64,000 bases of DNA from Pirellulaceae bacterium. Lineage in GTDB: Bacteria; Planctomycetota; Planctomycetia; Pirellulales; Pirellulaceae. A program made the position numbers and the translations under genes. Location: the NCBI GenBank assembly GCA_023382975.1, contig JAHDXO010000017.1:62001-126000 (forward strand), read 5' to 3'. Below are positions 51,172 to 60,099 of the stretch, one piece after another. Position 1 is the stretch's first letter. Every line of letters starts with the position of its first letter. The notes below the pieces were generated by a model, which was given only the letters and a program-made list of their open reading frames with translations, was not told where the DNA came from and ran no database searches.

Positions 51172-51945
51172 TTACTTGGTTTTCAGGTTGATCGTCACCG
51201 GAGCGTGGTCGGAGATTGTCATCCCGCCCGATCGGTCTACCGAGGCGTCCTGCCAACGCTCCAAGGCAGCCTGATTGCCCAGCAGATAATCGATCCGCCA
51301 TCCGCGGTCCAACTGTCGCGCGTTGCCTCGATTCGACCACCACGAATAGGGGCCATCGATGTCGCCAAAGTGCATTCGGACGAAATCGTTCCAGCCGGCG
51401 TCCAGCAGACGGCCAAACCATTGACGTTCGTGAGGCAAGAAGCCCGAATTCTTGGCGTTGCCTTTGGCGTAGAAGATGTCCCGCTCGGTATGCGCGATGT
51501 TCAAATCGCCGCCCAGGACGACCGGTTCGTCGCTCTTGGCCAACTTCCTGGCCCAGGGCAAGAATCGCTTCATCCAGGCTTCTTTCAGCTCTTGCTGCTC
51601 GGGGCCTGACGAACCGGATGGCAGGTACACCGAGACAACTTGTACCCCAGCGACCCGGGCCCTCAGGACACGACCGTCCAAGTCGGGCTTGCCATCGATG
51701 CCGGTGCCGAGCAACTCGATGGGCAGTCGCGACCAAATCGCAGTTCCGGCATAGCCTTTCTTTTCTGCGGGGTGCCAATGCACCGACCAGCCTTCGGGCT
51801 GCTGCCACTCGGGTGGCAGTTGTTCGGGCAGACTCCGGACCTCCTGCAGCAACAGGACGTCTGGAGCGATCTGGGCCAAACAGTCGCCAAAGCCCTTTTT
51901 CAGCGCGGCCCGCAAACCGTTCACGTTCCAAGTGGTGATTCTCAT
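51172..51945 (-). CDS. xth: Exodeoxyribonuclease III
   Basis: Exonuclease III repairs abasic sites and 3'-blocked ends in DNA. The 257-residue protein has the family set: start MRITTWNVNGLRAALKKG (Asn at position 7), LLLQEVRSL with the metal-binding Glu, the LGGDLNIAHTERDIF loop (Asp and Asn), then RQLDRGWRIDYLL and the closing SDHAPVTI with the catalytic Asp-His. The start at 51945 fits the known N terminus; the frame extends further upstream without need. It lies upstream of the CAP protein on the same strand and divergent from the phosphoglycerate mutase gene with 139 bases between starts. Confidence 0.94.
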   Translation of the reverse strand: MRITTWNVNGLRAALKKGFGDCLAQIAPDVLLLQEVRSLPEQLPPEWQQPEGWSVHWHPAEKKGYAGTAIWSRLPIELLGTGIDGKPDLDGRVLRARVAGVQVVSVYLPSGSSGPEQQELKEAWMKRFLPWARKLAKSDEPVVLGGDLNIAHTERDIFYAKGNAKNSGFLPHERQWFGRLLDAGWNDFVRMHFGDIDGPYSWWSNRGNARQLDRGWRIDYLLGNQAALERWQDASVDRSGGMTISDHAPVTINLKTK

Positions 51946-52084
51946 GCGTGTACTTATAGGAAATCCTGGCAAGAAACCAAGCGGACAGCCCGTTGATTTT
52001 GCCGATGATGCACGTCTGGACGTCTGCGGGGTTTTTGATCACACTGTACCCTTTACGGCCCATCGGTATTCAAGGCATCTTGGT

Positions 52085-53290
52085 ATGAAATACGCTCTTG
52101 TCATCCCGGACGGCTGCGCGGACGAACCCCAAGCGTCGCTCGGCGGAAAGACTCCGTTGCAGGCTGCGCGCACTCCGGCGATGGACGAGGTGGCGGCGTG
52201 CGGAGTGGTCGGCCGTGCCAACCATGTCCCCGATCATTTGCCGGCCGGTTCGGACGTGGCAAACCTAAGCCTTTTGGGCTATGATCCTGATGCCAATTAT
52301 TCGGGGCGTGCGCCTTTGGAGGCGGCAGCCCAAGGGATCGCGTTGGGGCCCGAGGATTGGGCGATCCGCTGCAATCTGGTGACGATCGAGAACCAGATCA
52401 TGCGCGACTTCACGGCGGGCCACATTTCGACGGAGGAAGCGTCGGCGCTGCTCAAGTCGGCTCAGGAGGAACTGGTCGGCGATCTGCCGTTGGAGTTCGT
52501 GCCCGGCGTCAGCTACCGCAACCTGTTGATCTACCGAGGGCACAACCGCCCCGCGCCGTTCACACGGGAGACGCGGGCCGCGGCGCCTCACGATTTGACC
52601 GACAAGTCGGTGGTGGACGATTTCCCGCGGGGTGGCGGCAGCGACTTGCTGAACGATTTGATGAGCCGCAGCGTTTCGCTGTTCGCGGAACATCCGGTCA
52701 ATGCGGCTCGTCGCCAGGCCGGCAAGCTGCCGGCCACCAATGTCTGGTTGTGGGGCCTGGGGCGTGCGCCTCGTCTGCAGCCGTTCCAGCAAGCCTACGG
52801 TTGCGCGGGCAAGATGATCACGGCGGTCGACCTGCTGCGCGGATTGGCGGCGCTGATCGGTTGGCAGCGAATCGACGTGCCGGGGGCGACCGGCTATACC
52901 GACACCGACTACGCGGCCAAAGGTCGCTACGCGGTCGATGCCCTGCCGGGAACCGACCTGATCTGCGTCCACGTCGAAGCCACGGACGAAGCGTCGCACG
53001 AAGGGGACATCGAGGCGAAGATCAAGGCGCTGGAAGAGATCGATCGCCACATTGTGGCGCCGCTGCTGAAGGCGTTGCGCGCCGCCGGCGACTACCGCAT
53101 CCTGGTCACGCCCGATCATCCGACGCCCGTGCGAACCAAGACGCACAGCCACGGCTTTGTTCCCTTTGCTTTGGCTGGAACCGGGGTGGTTGCCGACGAC
53201 TGCACGACGTACGACGAGACGTGTGCGGCGCGGTCCAGTCTGAGTTTTCCCGAGGGCTGGAAACTGATGCGTTACTTCCTGCAGGGCTAA
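52085..53290 (+). CDS. apgM: Cofactor-independent phosphoglycerate mutase, archaeal-type ApgM
   Basis: The enzyme interconverts 2- and 3-phosphoglycerate. The 401-residue length and motifs match the archaeal-type family of the alkaline phosphatase superfamily: MKYALVIPDGCADEP at the start, GSDVANLSLLGYDP with the nucleophile Ser, GPEDWAIRCNLVTIE, GAGKMI-like GCAGKMITAVDLLRGLA, then HVEATDEASHEGD and a metal-binding TPDHPTP-type segment (LVTPDHPTPV). The start at 52085 is the first in-frame ATG that fits the family N terminus. lysC follows 76 bases downstream; cotranscription is possible. Related enzymes can act as phosphohomoserine-type mutases, which would suit the aspartokinase neighbour, but that is speculation. 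Confidence 0.9.
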   Translation: MKYALVIPDGCADEPQASLGGKTPLQAARTPAMDEVAACGVVGRANHVPDHLPAGSDVANLSLLGYDPDANYSGRAPLEAAAQGIALGPEDWAIRCNLVTIENQIMRDFTAGHISTEEASALLKSAQEELVGDLPLEFVPGVSYRNLLIYRGHNRPAPFTRETRAAAPHDLTDKSVVDDFPRGGGSDLLNDLMSRSVSLFAEHPVNAARRQAGKLPATNVWLWGLGRAPRLQPFQQAYGCAGKMITAVDLLRGLAALIGWQRIDVPGATGYTDTDYAAKGRYAVDALPGTDLICVHVEATDEASHEGDIEAKIKALEEIDRHIVAPLLKALRAAGDYRILVTPDHPTPVRTKTHSHGFVPFALAGTGVVADDCTTYDETCAARSSLSFPEGWKLMRYFLQG

Positions 53291-53366
53291 CGCAGCGGCG
53301 GGGAACGGTTCCCTTGCGATGCGAATTGAGTCCCTTTCTTTTTTCGAGAAGCGATAGCGAAATCCT

Positions 53367-55145
53367 ATGTCTCTGATCGTACAAAAATTTGGCGGAACCA
53401 GCGTAGCGGATTGCGAGAAGATCCTGGCAGCGGCGCGGAAGGCAATTCGCGCCCATCAAGACGGGCACCAAGTGGTGATGGTGGTCAGCGCGATGGGCAA
53501 GCAGACGGACCAGTTGATCCAATTGGCGAACCAGATCACCGATCGACCAGCGGCACGCGAGATGGACATGCTGCTGTCCACCGGCGAACAGGTCAGCGTG
53601 TCGCTGATGGCGATGGCGATCCATTCGCTGGGCTACAATGCCGTGAGTTTGACGGGGGCCCAGATCGGCATTCGCACCGACGCCATCCACACAAAAGCCC
53701 GCATCAAGTCGATTTCGACCGATCGGCTCCGGCAGTTGCTGGACCAGGGCAACATCGTGATCGCCGCAGGTTTCCAGGGCATCGACGAGCATTTGGACAT
53801 TACGACGCTGGGACGCGGCGGCAGCGACACGACAGCGGTCGCGCTGGCCGCCGTCCTGGACGCGGACGCCTGCGAGATCTACACCGATGTCGACGGCGTT
53901 TACACGACCGATCCGCGGGTGCTGCCCGAGGCGCGGCAAGTCGACCGAATCAGCTATGACGAGATGCTCGAGCTGGCCAGTCTCGGCGCGAGTGTGATGC
54001 ACAACCGGTCGATCGAGTTCGCCAAGAAATTCGGCGTCCCGATCCACGTGCGCAGCAGTTTCAGCGACGCCCCGGGCTCGATGATCGTGGCCGAATCCGA
54101 GTCGGACGACCGGCCGGTGTGCGGCGCTGCGGTCACGAAGAACGAAGCCCGGATCTCGGTGCTCGGCGTGCCGGACCGGCCCGGCGTCAGCCTGCAGATC
54201 TTTTCCCGCGTGGCCGAGCGGAACGTGACGGTCGACATGATCGTGCAGAACGTCAGCGAGGCGGGAAACGCGGACATTTCGTTCACGGTGCCGCGCGACG
54301 AACTGCGGATCACGCTGGAAGCAGTCCAGGAGGCGATCGACTCGCTGGGCACGGGGCGCATCACGCACGACGACAACGTGTCAAAGGTCTCGGTGGTCGG
54401 TCTGGGAATGGCGAACCAGACGGGTGTGGCGGAGAAGATGTTCGCCGCCTTGGCAGCGGAGAAGATCAACATTCAGATGATCTCGACCAGCGAAATCAAG
54501 ATCTCGGTGTTGGTGGAACGCGATGCCGCGCTGCCGGCCTTGCGTGCCGTGCATGCCGCCTTCGAACTCGCCAAGAAGCCGGCGACTTCGTCGGCGGTCG
54601 AGACAGGCAGTCGCGAATCGGCCGATGCGGCGGATGTCGCCTCGCGTCTGCAAGGCGTTGACATGGAAGACCTGATGCTGGACGACGTGACGCTGGACGA
54701 AACGCAGGGGCGGGTAACGATCAGCGGCCTGCCGGACATTCCGGGCATTGCGGCGCACGTATTCCGCGAGGTGGCGGCCAGCGGGATCGTCGTGGACATG
54801 ATCGTGCAGAGCCACGACAGTCATGCGGATCACGCCAGTCTGAGTTTCACCGTCCCTCGGGACCAAGTGGCTTCGGCTGCCGCAGTCGCTCGGCGGTTGG
54901 CCGACGAGTTCTTCTGCGGCGGCACCAGCAGCGAGCCGGAGATCGCCAAGCTGTCGGTGTCCGGGGTGGGACTCAGAAGCAACACGGGGGTCGCCATCCG
55001 CATGTTCCGGGCGTTGGCCGACGCGGGGGTGAACGTCGATATGGTGAACACCAGCGAAGTCCGGGTGAACGTCGTTGCCGACGGCAAGGAAGGGGCCGCC
55101 GCCCTGGCGAGTCTCAAGGCCGCGTTTGCGGACGCCCTGCGTTGA
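53367..55145 (+). CDS. lysC: Aspartate kinase with an extended ACT-domain region
   Basis: Aspartate kinase phosphorylates aspartate, the first step to Lys, Met and Thr. The 592-residue protein has the kinase domain (KFGGTSVAD at residues 6-14, TTLGRGGSDTTAVALAA, TDVDGVYTTDPR) and then an unusually long regulatory part. ACT-type repeats can be seen at about residues 265-345 (ISVLGVPDRPGVSLQIF), 345-410 (KVSVVGLGMANQTGVAEKMF), 445-520 (VTISGLPDIPGIAAHVF) and 525-592 (LSVSGVGLRSNTGVAIRMF). E. coli-type enzymes are about 450 residues, so the ACT pair seems duplicated. The second pair probably binds another amino-acid effector or stabilises the oligomer. It precedes the HU gene. Confidence 0.93.
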   Translation: MSLIVQKFGGTSVADCEKILAAARKAIRAHQDGHQVVMVVSAMGKQTDQLIQLANQITDRPAAREMDMLLSTGEQVSVSLMAMAIHSLGYNAVSLTGAQIGIRTDAIHTKARIKSISTDRLRQLLDQGNIVIAAGFQGIDEHLDITTLGRGGSDTTAVALAAVLDADACEIYTDVDGVYTTDPRVLPEARQVDRISYDEMLELASLGASVMHNRSIEFAKKFGVPIHVRSSFSDAPGSMIVAESESDDRPVCGAAVTKNEARISVLGVPDRPGVSLQIFSRVAERNVTVDMIVQNVSEAGNADISFTVPRDELRITLEAVQEAIDSLGTGRITHDDNVSKVSVVGLGMANQTGVAEKMFAALAAEKINIQMISTSEIKISVLVERDAALPALRAVHAAFELAKKPATSSAVETGSRESADAADVASRLQGVDMEDLMLDDVTLDETQGRVTISGLPDIPGIAAHVFREVAASGIVVDMIVQSHDSHADHASLSFTVPRDQVASAAAVARRLADEFFCGGTSSEPEIAKLSVSGVGLRSNTGVAIRMFRALADAGVNVDMVNTSEVRVNVVADGKEGAAALASLKAAFADALR

Positions 55146-55186
55146 ACCTTTTTTTCATTTTTGCCGGTTTTTTTGGGGTTTCCGGC

Positions 55187-55214
55187 TTGCAAATCCGTTC
55201 GCAGAGTATCTAAT
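55187..55214 (+). promoter_or_regulatory. Possible promoter of the HU gene
   Basis: TTGCAA (55187-55192) and TCTAAT (55209-55214) are separated by 16 bases, 4/6 and 5/6 matches to a sigma-70 promoter, about 72 bases before the HU start. The T-rich stretch just upstream (55147-55174) could also help end lysC transcription. Confidence 0.5.
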
Positions 55215-55286
55215 CATCGCCATCCGCGATGCGGATGAATGCGTTGAGTTTACTAGACCTACCCGTTACATGGAGGGCTGCAGCAC

Positions 55287-55604
55287 ATGGCCAAGAAGAA
55301 AGCAGCGTCGAAGGCACCCACGAAGAACGAACTGTACGCGAGCATCTCGGAAAAGACCGGATTGTCCAAAAAGGATGTCGGCGCGGTGCTCGACGCCCTG
55401 GGCGAGGAACTCACCAAGGCCGTCAAGGAAGCGGGACAGTTCACCCTGCACGGTCTGTTGAAGGTCGTCGTGCAACACCGGGAAGCGACCAAGAAGCGGC
55501 AAGTCCGCAACCCGGCCACCGGCGAGATGGTCTGGGCCGCCCCCAAGCCGGCGCGGAAGGTGGTCAAGGTACGGCCCCTGAAGACGCTCAAGGAAATGGT
55601 CTGA
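55287..55604 (+). CDS. HU-family DNA-binding protein
   Basis: HU proteins bend and compact DNA. This 105-residue member has a Lys/Ala-rich N-terminal extension (MAKKKAASKAP), then the HU core: ELYASISEKTGLSKKDVGAV, the saddle beta-strands QFTLHGLLKVVVQHREATKK and the DNA-gripping arm RQVRNPATGEMVWAAP, and a C-terminal VVKVRPLKTLKEMV. The extension adds about ten basic residues to the usual 90-residue HU. GGAGGG lies about 10 bases before the ATG. It is probably transcribed from its own promoter and ended by the hairpin at 55661-55684. Confidence 0.92.
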   Translation: MAKKKAASKAPTKNELYASISEKTGLSKKDVGAVLDALGEELTKAVKEAGQFTLHGLLKVVVQHREATKKRQVRNPATGEMVWAAPKPARKVVKVRPLKTLKEMV

Positions 55605-55660
55605 AATCGCCCCCCGCGACTGCGACCTGCGAAAGCTTCCAAGAAGACATGCGAAGCCGT

Positions 55661-55684
55661 GCGCGGCCTGACATTGGGCCGCGC
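55661..55684. terminator. Hairpin after the HU gene
   Basis: Perfect 8-bp GC-rich arms (GCGCGGCC, 55661-55668, and GGCCGCGC, 55677-55684) with an 8-base loop lie between the HU gene and the convergent ArsR-type gene. Only a short T stretch (GGTTTC) follows on the plus strand. Confidence 0.55.
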
Positions 55685-55742
55685 GCGGTTTCTAGTGCTC
55701 GCATGTCCCGTCTCTTTGCCAAGACCGCGGAAGTCTCCGCAG

Positions 55743-56180
55743 CTACGCCTGAGTGTGACTCAGCGCGATCTCCTCGAAACGGATTTTCTTGGCAACCCCC
55801 GGAACCGTTGCGAAAATCATCCGCAGGAATTCCTCGAACCGCTGCGGCAGCAGGCGGTAGAAGTTGTGCTTACCGTCCCGCCGCATCTCGATCAGCCCGG
55901 CGACCCGCAACAGCGCTAAGTGGTGACTGACCGCCGGTTGGCTCTGTCGCAAAATCTGGCACAGCGTCCGGACATTTAATTCGCGCCGCTGCTGCAACAG
56001 ATACAAAATGCGCAGCCGCGTCTCGTCCGACAGCAATTTGAAGAGTTCGGCCAGGTCCTTGGCAACCTCGTTGGGCAAATGCCCCTTGTCGTTCAAACGT
56101 GGCTCCGGGTTGCCCACCGGCACACCGGTCACCGGGTGGTCGCTGTACGTCACGGAACCACTGTTCAGTGTCAATGTCAT
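55743..56180 (-). CDS. ArsR-type winged-helix transcriptional regulator
   Basis: The 145-residue protein has an extended N terminus (about 40 residues) and then an ArsR-family winged helix: LAELFKLLSDETRLRILYLL (residues 42-61), recognition helix in ILRQSQPAVSHHLALLRVAG and wing in GLIEMRRDGKHNFYRL. The metal-binding ELCVCDL motif of classical ArsR/SmtB proteins is absent (it reads ELNVRTLCQIL, with one Cys), so the signal is probably not a metal bound there. A good AAGGA site precedes ATG 56180. The gene it controls is not obvious; it faces away from the SNF2 gene and is convergent with HU. Confidence 0.85.
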   Translation of the reverse strand: MTLTLNSGSVTYSDHPVTGVPVGNPEPRLNDKGHLPNEVAKDLAELFKLLSDETRLRILYLLQQRRELNVRTLCQILRQSQPAVSHHLALLRVAGLIEMRRDGKHNFYRLLPQRFEEFLRMIFATVPGVAKKIRFEEIALSHTQA

Positions 56181-56605
56181 TTCTCGATCCTTGGTTAGGC
56201 CGCTTCGCGAGAGCGAACCACAACGCCCCAGGCTCAAGACAGACCGAAGCCCATCAAGACCAACTCGGGCGGTGTTGCCGCTGCGCGGTCGAGCGATTGT
56301 TTTCAATTTCATCCGAAGAACGAGGGACAAACGCAATCAAGACGAGCCATTGTGAGCGTTTGACCACCTGTTAACCCACGAACGTGGGGGCGTGAACCGG
56401 AAATCAGGCGGTCGTTTCCCTTGTCCTATCGCCTGATTATATGCCTTTCCCGCTGTTTTGAAATACGAACGGCAAAATTTGCGCGATTTTTCAAGATTGC
56501 CGGTTAGCATCGTTCGAGAAACAACTGTCGCTTCGCCAATGTAGCCATCACACTCCGTGGGATGATCAGCAATAAACACTGGACAGTTATTTCTCGAACG
56601 ATGCT
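56181..56605. other. Intergenic region between ArsR-type regulator and SNF2 gene end
   Basis: This spacer of about 424 bases is less GC-rich than its surroundings. It should contain the regulator promoter and ends with the inverted repeat at 56506-56605. I see no gene in it. Confidence 0.45.
56506..56605. repeat. 24-bp inverted repeat bounding a 100-bp unit
   Basis: Arms 56506-56529 and 56582-56605 are complementary at 23 of 24 positions, with 52 bases between. The right arm touches the SNF2 stop codon at 56605-56607. It could be a transcription terminator, a regulatory hairpin or a MITE-like element. Confidence 0.7.
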
Positions 56606-59600
56606 TAGCTCAACAGCAGTTGCAGATCTTCGGCGGTCAGTTGACGGATCAGACTGTTGTCTTCGGAAATGATGGCTTCGGCCAACTCGCGCTTGCTGCG
56701 TTGCAGTTCCAGGATCTTGTCTTCGACCGTGTCGCGGCAGATCAGGCGGTACGCGAACACGTGGCGAGTCTGGCCCAGGCGGTGCGCCCGGTCGATGGCC
56801 TGGGACTCGACCGCCGGATTCCACCAGGGATCCAAAATGAAGACGTAGTCGGCGGCGGTCAGATTCAATCCGTAGCCGCCCGCCTTGAGACTGAGCAGGA
56901 ACAGCGGGCACTGGGGATCTCCCTGGAACCGCTGGACCCGGTCCTTGCGCTGGCGAGTCTGTCCGTCCAGGTACTCGTATGCGATCTTCCGCTGGTCCAG
57001 TTCCTTTCGGACCAGAGCCAGCAGGCTGGTGAACTGCGAAAACACCAGAGCCTTGTGCCCCTCGTCCACCACCTCCTGCAACTGTTCCAGCAACAGTTCC
57101 ATCTTGGCACTGGGCTCCGAGGCCCGTTTGGCGTCCAGCAAGCCGGGGTGGCAAGCGGCTTGGCGCAACCGCAGCAGGGCTTCGAGCACGTGGATCTTGG
57201 CCTGCTCCAGGCCAACCTGCTCGACTCGCTGCTTCAACGACAGCCGGTAGAATTCGCGCAATTCGTCGTACAGCTTTCGCTGCTTGGGCTCCATCTCGCA
57301 GTACAGCGTCTGCTCGGACTTGTCCGGCAGTTCCGTCAGCACTTGCTCTTTCGTGCGGCGGAGGAAGAACGGCCGCAGGGATTGCGAGAGCAGTTTCAGC
57401 GCCTGACCGTCCTCCTGGCCCTGCTTGACCAGCGTCTGGAAGGTACTCGACCGTCCCAGCATGCCAGGGTTCAAGAACTCGAACAACGCCCACAGTTCGC
57501 CCAAGTGGTTTTCGACCGGGGTTCCCGTCATGGCCAAGCGGTGGTCGGCCTGCAGCAAACGGCACGCTTTGGACGCCTGGGAATTGGCGTTCTTGACCGC
57601 CTGCGATTCGTCGAGAATCGCGTAGTCGAAGCGGATCTCGCGCAGCTTGGGAATGTCCCGCCGCAACGTTCCGTAGGTTGTGATCAGCACGTCGTAGTCC
57701 GCGATCTGCTTCAGCATTTCACCGCGACCCAGCCCGGTGTAGTCCAGCACTCGCAACCGCGGGGTGAACCGGGCGGCCTCGTCGATCCAATTAAACACCA
57801 AGCTCTTGGGAACGACGACGATCGACGGTCGGCGCGTCTCGTCCTGCTTCAGCTTTCGGGTCCGCCGCGCCTGGAGCAGGGCCAGCACTTGGATCGTCTT
57901 GCCCAGCCCCATGTCGTCGGCCAGACAGCCGCCAAAGCGAAACGTGCGGAGGAAGTCGAGCCAGCCCAGTCCCTCGCGCTGGTAGCCCCGCAACTGACCT
58001 TGGAAACCGCGCGGCTCGGATCCCGGCTTGATGCCGTCGAAGCTTCGCAACCGTGTCCTCAGTTGCTCGAATGAACGGTCGAACTGCACGCCGTCCTGGG
58101 CCGCGAGCATGGCATCCAGCAGCAAAGCCTGCGACGGCTGGAACCGCAGTGTGTCGTCTTGCTCGTCGCCCAGGTCGACCAGGTCGCCGAACCGCTTTAG
58201 CCACTCGTCGGGCAGTATCCCCTGAGTGCCGTCATCCAGTCGGATGTACTTCTGCCGACTACGCAACGCGGCCAACAGACGCGGCAACGGCACCTCGACT
58301 CCCTCGAAATCGACCTTGCCGTCCAACTCGAACCAGTCAACATTCGAAGTCACGCTCAGATGGTAGCTGCCCGCGCGCCGCAGAAGACGTCCCTCGGATT
58401 CGATCCACCAGCCCAGCGACGTCAGGCGGTCAACGACGTTGGCCAAAGACCGGATCGGGAATTGCACGTCGCCCCGGTCCCGGTAGAAATGCGGCGCCGG
58501 CCGCGCACCCGCTTCGGCCAGTTGGGCTACCAAGCCAGCTTCTGCCTGCGGATCGCGCTGGATCGCCCTCAACGACTCGACATCGACAAAGGCCGCCCGG
58601 TTATCCTGGACGGTGCCTTCAAATTGTTCCTCGTACAGGAAGCGGACTCTTGCGAACAGCAGGTCCGTCCGACCGTTGCGTTCCGGGGACTGGATCGACA
58701 GCTTGCCGCGCGGCACGCCCTGGATCCGTTCCACCTGCAATTCGGCGGGCAGATCGAGCACCGGCAACGCCTGCCTGCCCCACAGCCATTGCAGGAACAG
58801 TTGCTGCTCGCCCCGGGGAACCTCGATGCGAGGTTTCTTCCGCAGGATGGCGATCCAGGAAAAATGTTCGGCCGCGTCCAGTCGTCCCAGCGACTCCTGG
58901 AACAGGACCAAGCCGTGCGCCAGCATCAGAACCGGATCGCTCAGCGGGCGGGCTTGGTCCCCCCGGAACAGCTCGCCTCGCAGCAAGTAGTTTCCCGTCG
59001 GCTGTTCCGCATCGACGTGCAACCGCAAGCGCCAAGGCTCGCTGCCGTCCCAGCTCAGCGAACGGCCCTCTTCCAGTGGCATCGAATTGTCCAGCAGCCA
59101 GCTCAGGCGTCCGGTCGCGCACAACCGTGGCAGTAACCAATCGTACATGGCCGGGGTGACGACAGTCCGCGAGAAAGTCTGGTAGCCGTAGTAGGAGGAA
59201 CTGTAGAAGCTTGCGGCCGAACCCGAGTCGGACTGTGCTTCGTTGCCGATCAGCAACTCGATCAGTTGCCGGTCCCCCGGGTCTGTCAGCACGTCGGTGG
59301 CGCCGCGCCGCAGACTCAGCGGCTTGATCTTGCCCCAACTGCCGTCCTTGCGGGTTTCGCGGTGGAACAAGTCGATGACCAACCCGCCGCGCTGCAAGCT
59401 GCTGGCGATGTCCACGACGAACCACGCTTCGCTCCGCCGCGAGTCCACCTGCTTCCATGGGTCGTCTCGATCGGTGGGAGAAGCGGACGAAGGCAGCGCC
59501 AACGGAGCCAGCACATCTTGCCACGTGGGCTGCGAACGGGCCAGCGACGGCACGCCCCGATGGTTGGTGCCAAGCAATCGGCTCGGAGCCCATGAATCGT

Positions 59601-59979
59601 CTAGGACATCATCGTCGCCGTCATCGCGGTGATCGCCGTCGATGTCGTCCCATGCGTGCAAGACGACGAAGTCGCCGCCCAAGCTTCTGCCGTTCACGAC
59701 TTTCTGACGATCGATTTCCCGCAAAGTCGCCCAGACGTGCTTGCACAAGTGTCCATCGGCGAAGTGCGGACAGTCGCATTCGGCGATGATTTCGCCATCT
59801 CCGAGACCGTCCAGATCGATGTTGACCGCGTAACTGTGCCCGGTCGCGTTCTTGACGCTGGCATAGACGCTCTCGTATTTCACGCCAAGCAGCTTGACCC
59901 GCCGAACCAGGAAGTATTCGTCGCCACGGCGCCGGGTTTCAGGATCGAAGCAAGAAGCGGCATCGCGGATCAAGGACAT
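56605..59979 (-). CDS. SWI2/SNF2-family DNA translocase with SWIM zinc finger
   Basis: This 1124-residue protein has an N-terminal SWIM zinc finger (CDCPHFADGHLCKH; Cys68, Cys70, Cys79, His81), a long middle region and a C-terminal SNF2 helicase. The helicase shows DDMGLGKTIQVLALLQ (Walker A), DYDVLITTYGTLRRD, LDESQA (DEAH-like motif II), LAMTGTPVENHLGELW (motif III), and the second RecA-like domain with ALVFSQFTSLL, LSLKAGGYGLNLT and DRAHRLGQTRHVF. SNF2 proteins use ATP to move along DNA and displace proteins; a subset are defence or repair factors. The start at 59979 is chosen because a GGAGG site lies just before it. Nearby genes do not suggest a defence island. Confidence 0.93.
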   Translation of the reverse strand: MSLIRDAASCFDPETRRRGDEYFLVRRVKLLGVKYESVYASVKNATGHSYAVNIDLDGLGDGEIIAECDCPHFADGHLCKHVWATLREIDRQKVVNGRSLGGDFVVLHAWDDIDGDHRDDGDDDVLDDSWAPSRLLGTNHRGVPSLARSQPTWQDVLAPLALPSSASPTDRDDPWKQVDSRRSEAWFVVDIASSLQRGGLVIDLFHRETRKDGSWGKIKPLSLRRGATDVLTDPGDRQLIELLIGNEAQSDSGSAASFYSSSYYGYQTFSRTVVTPAMYDWLLPRLCATGRLSWLLDNSMPLEEGRSLSWDGSEPWRLRLHVDAEQPTGNYLLRGELFRGDQARPLSDPVLMLAHGLVLFQESLGRLDAAEHFSWIAILRKKPRIEVPRGEQQLFLQWLWGRQALPVLDLPAELQVERIQGVPRGKLSIQSPERNGRTDLLFARVRFLYEEQFEGTVQDNRAAFVDVESLRAIQRDPQAEAGLVAQLAEAGARPAPHFYRDRGDVQFPIRSLANVVDRLTSLGWWIESEGRLLRRAGSYHLSVTSNVDWFELDGKVDFEGVEVPLPRLLAALRSRQKYIRLDDGTQGILPDEWLKRFGDLVDLGDEQDDTLRFQPSQALLLDAMLAAQDGVQFDRSFEQLRTRLRSFDGIKPGSEPRGFQGQLRGYQREGLGWLDFLRTFRFGGCLADDMGLGKTIQVLALLQARRTRKLKQDETRRPSIVVVPKSLVFNWIDEAARFTPRLRVLDYTGLGRGEMLKQIADYDVLITTYGTLRRDIPKLREIRFDYAILDESQAVKNANSQASKACRLLQADHRLAMTGTPVENHLGELWALFEFLNPGMLGRSSTFQTLVKQGQEDGQALKLLSQSLRPFFLRRTKEQVLTELPDKSEQTLYCEMEPKQRKLYDELREFYRLSLKQRVEQVGLEQAKIHVLEALLRLRQAACHPGLLDAKRASEPSAKMELLLEQLQEVVDEGHKALVFSQFTSLLALVRKELDQRKIAYEYLDGQTRQRKDRVQRFQGDPQCPLFLLSLKAGGYGLNLTAADYVFILDPWWNPAVESQAIDRAHRLGQTRHVFAYRLICRDTVEDKILELQRSKRELAEAIISEDNSLIRQLTAEDLQLLLS

Positions 59980-60099
59980 TCGGCAGCCTCCGTGCAAGAA
60001 ATCAAAAACGAAACGGACATTCCAGCGAGCCCCCAATATGACAGATCGACGAAGGATCGCCAACCGCAAACCGGTGCTCGTGCGGTCGTGATCCGACTC

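Noticed and set aside
56605-59979. SNF2 gene as part of a phage-defence island
   Set aside because: The neighbours (an ArsR-type regulator and fhcC) are housekeeping or unrelated; no nuclease, methylase or toxin gene is nearby.
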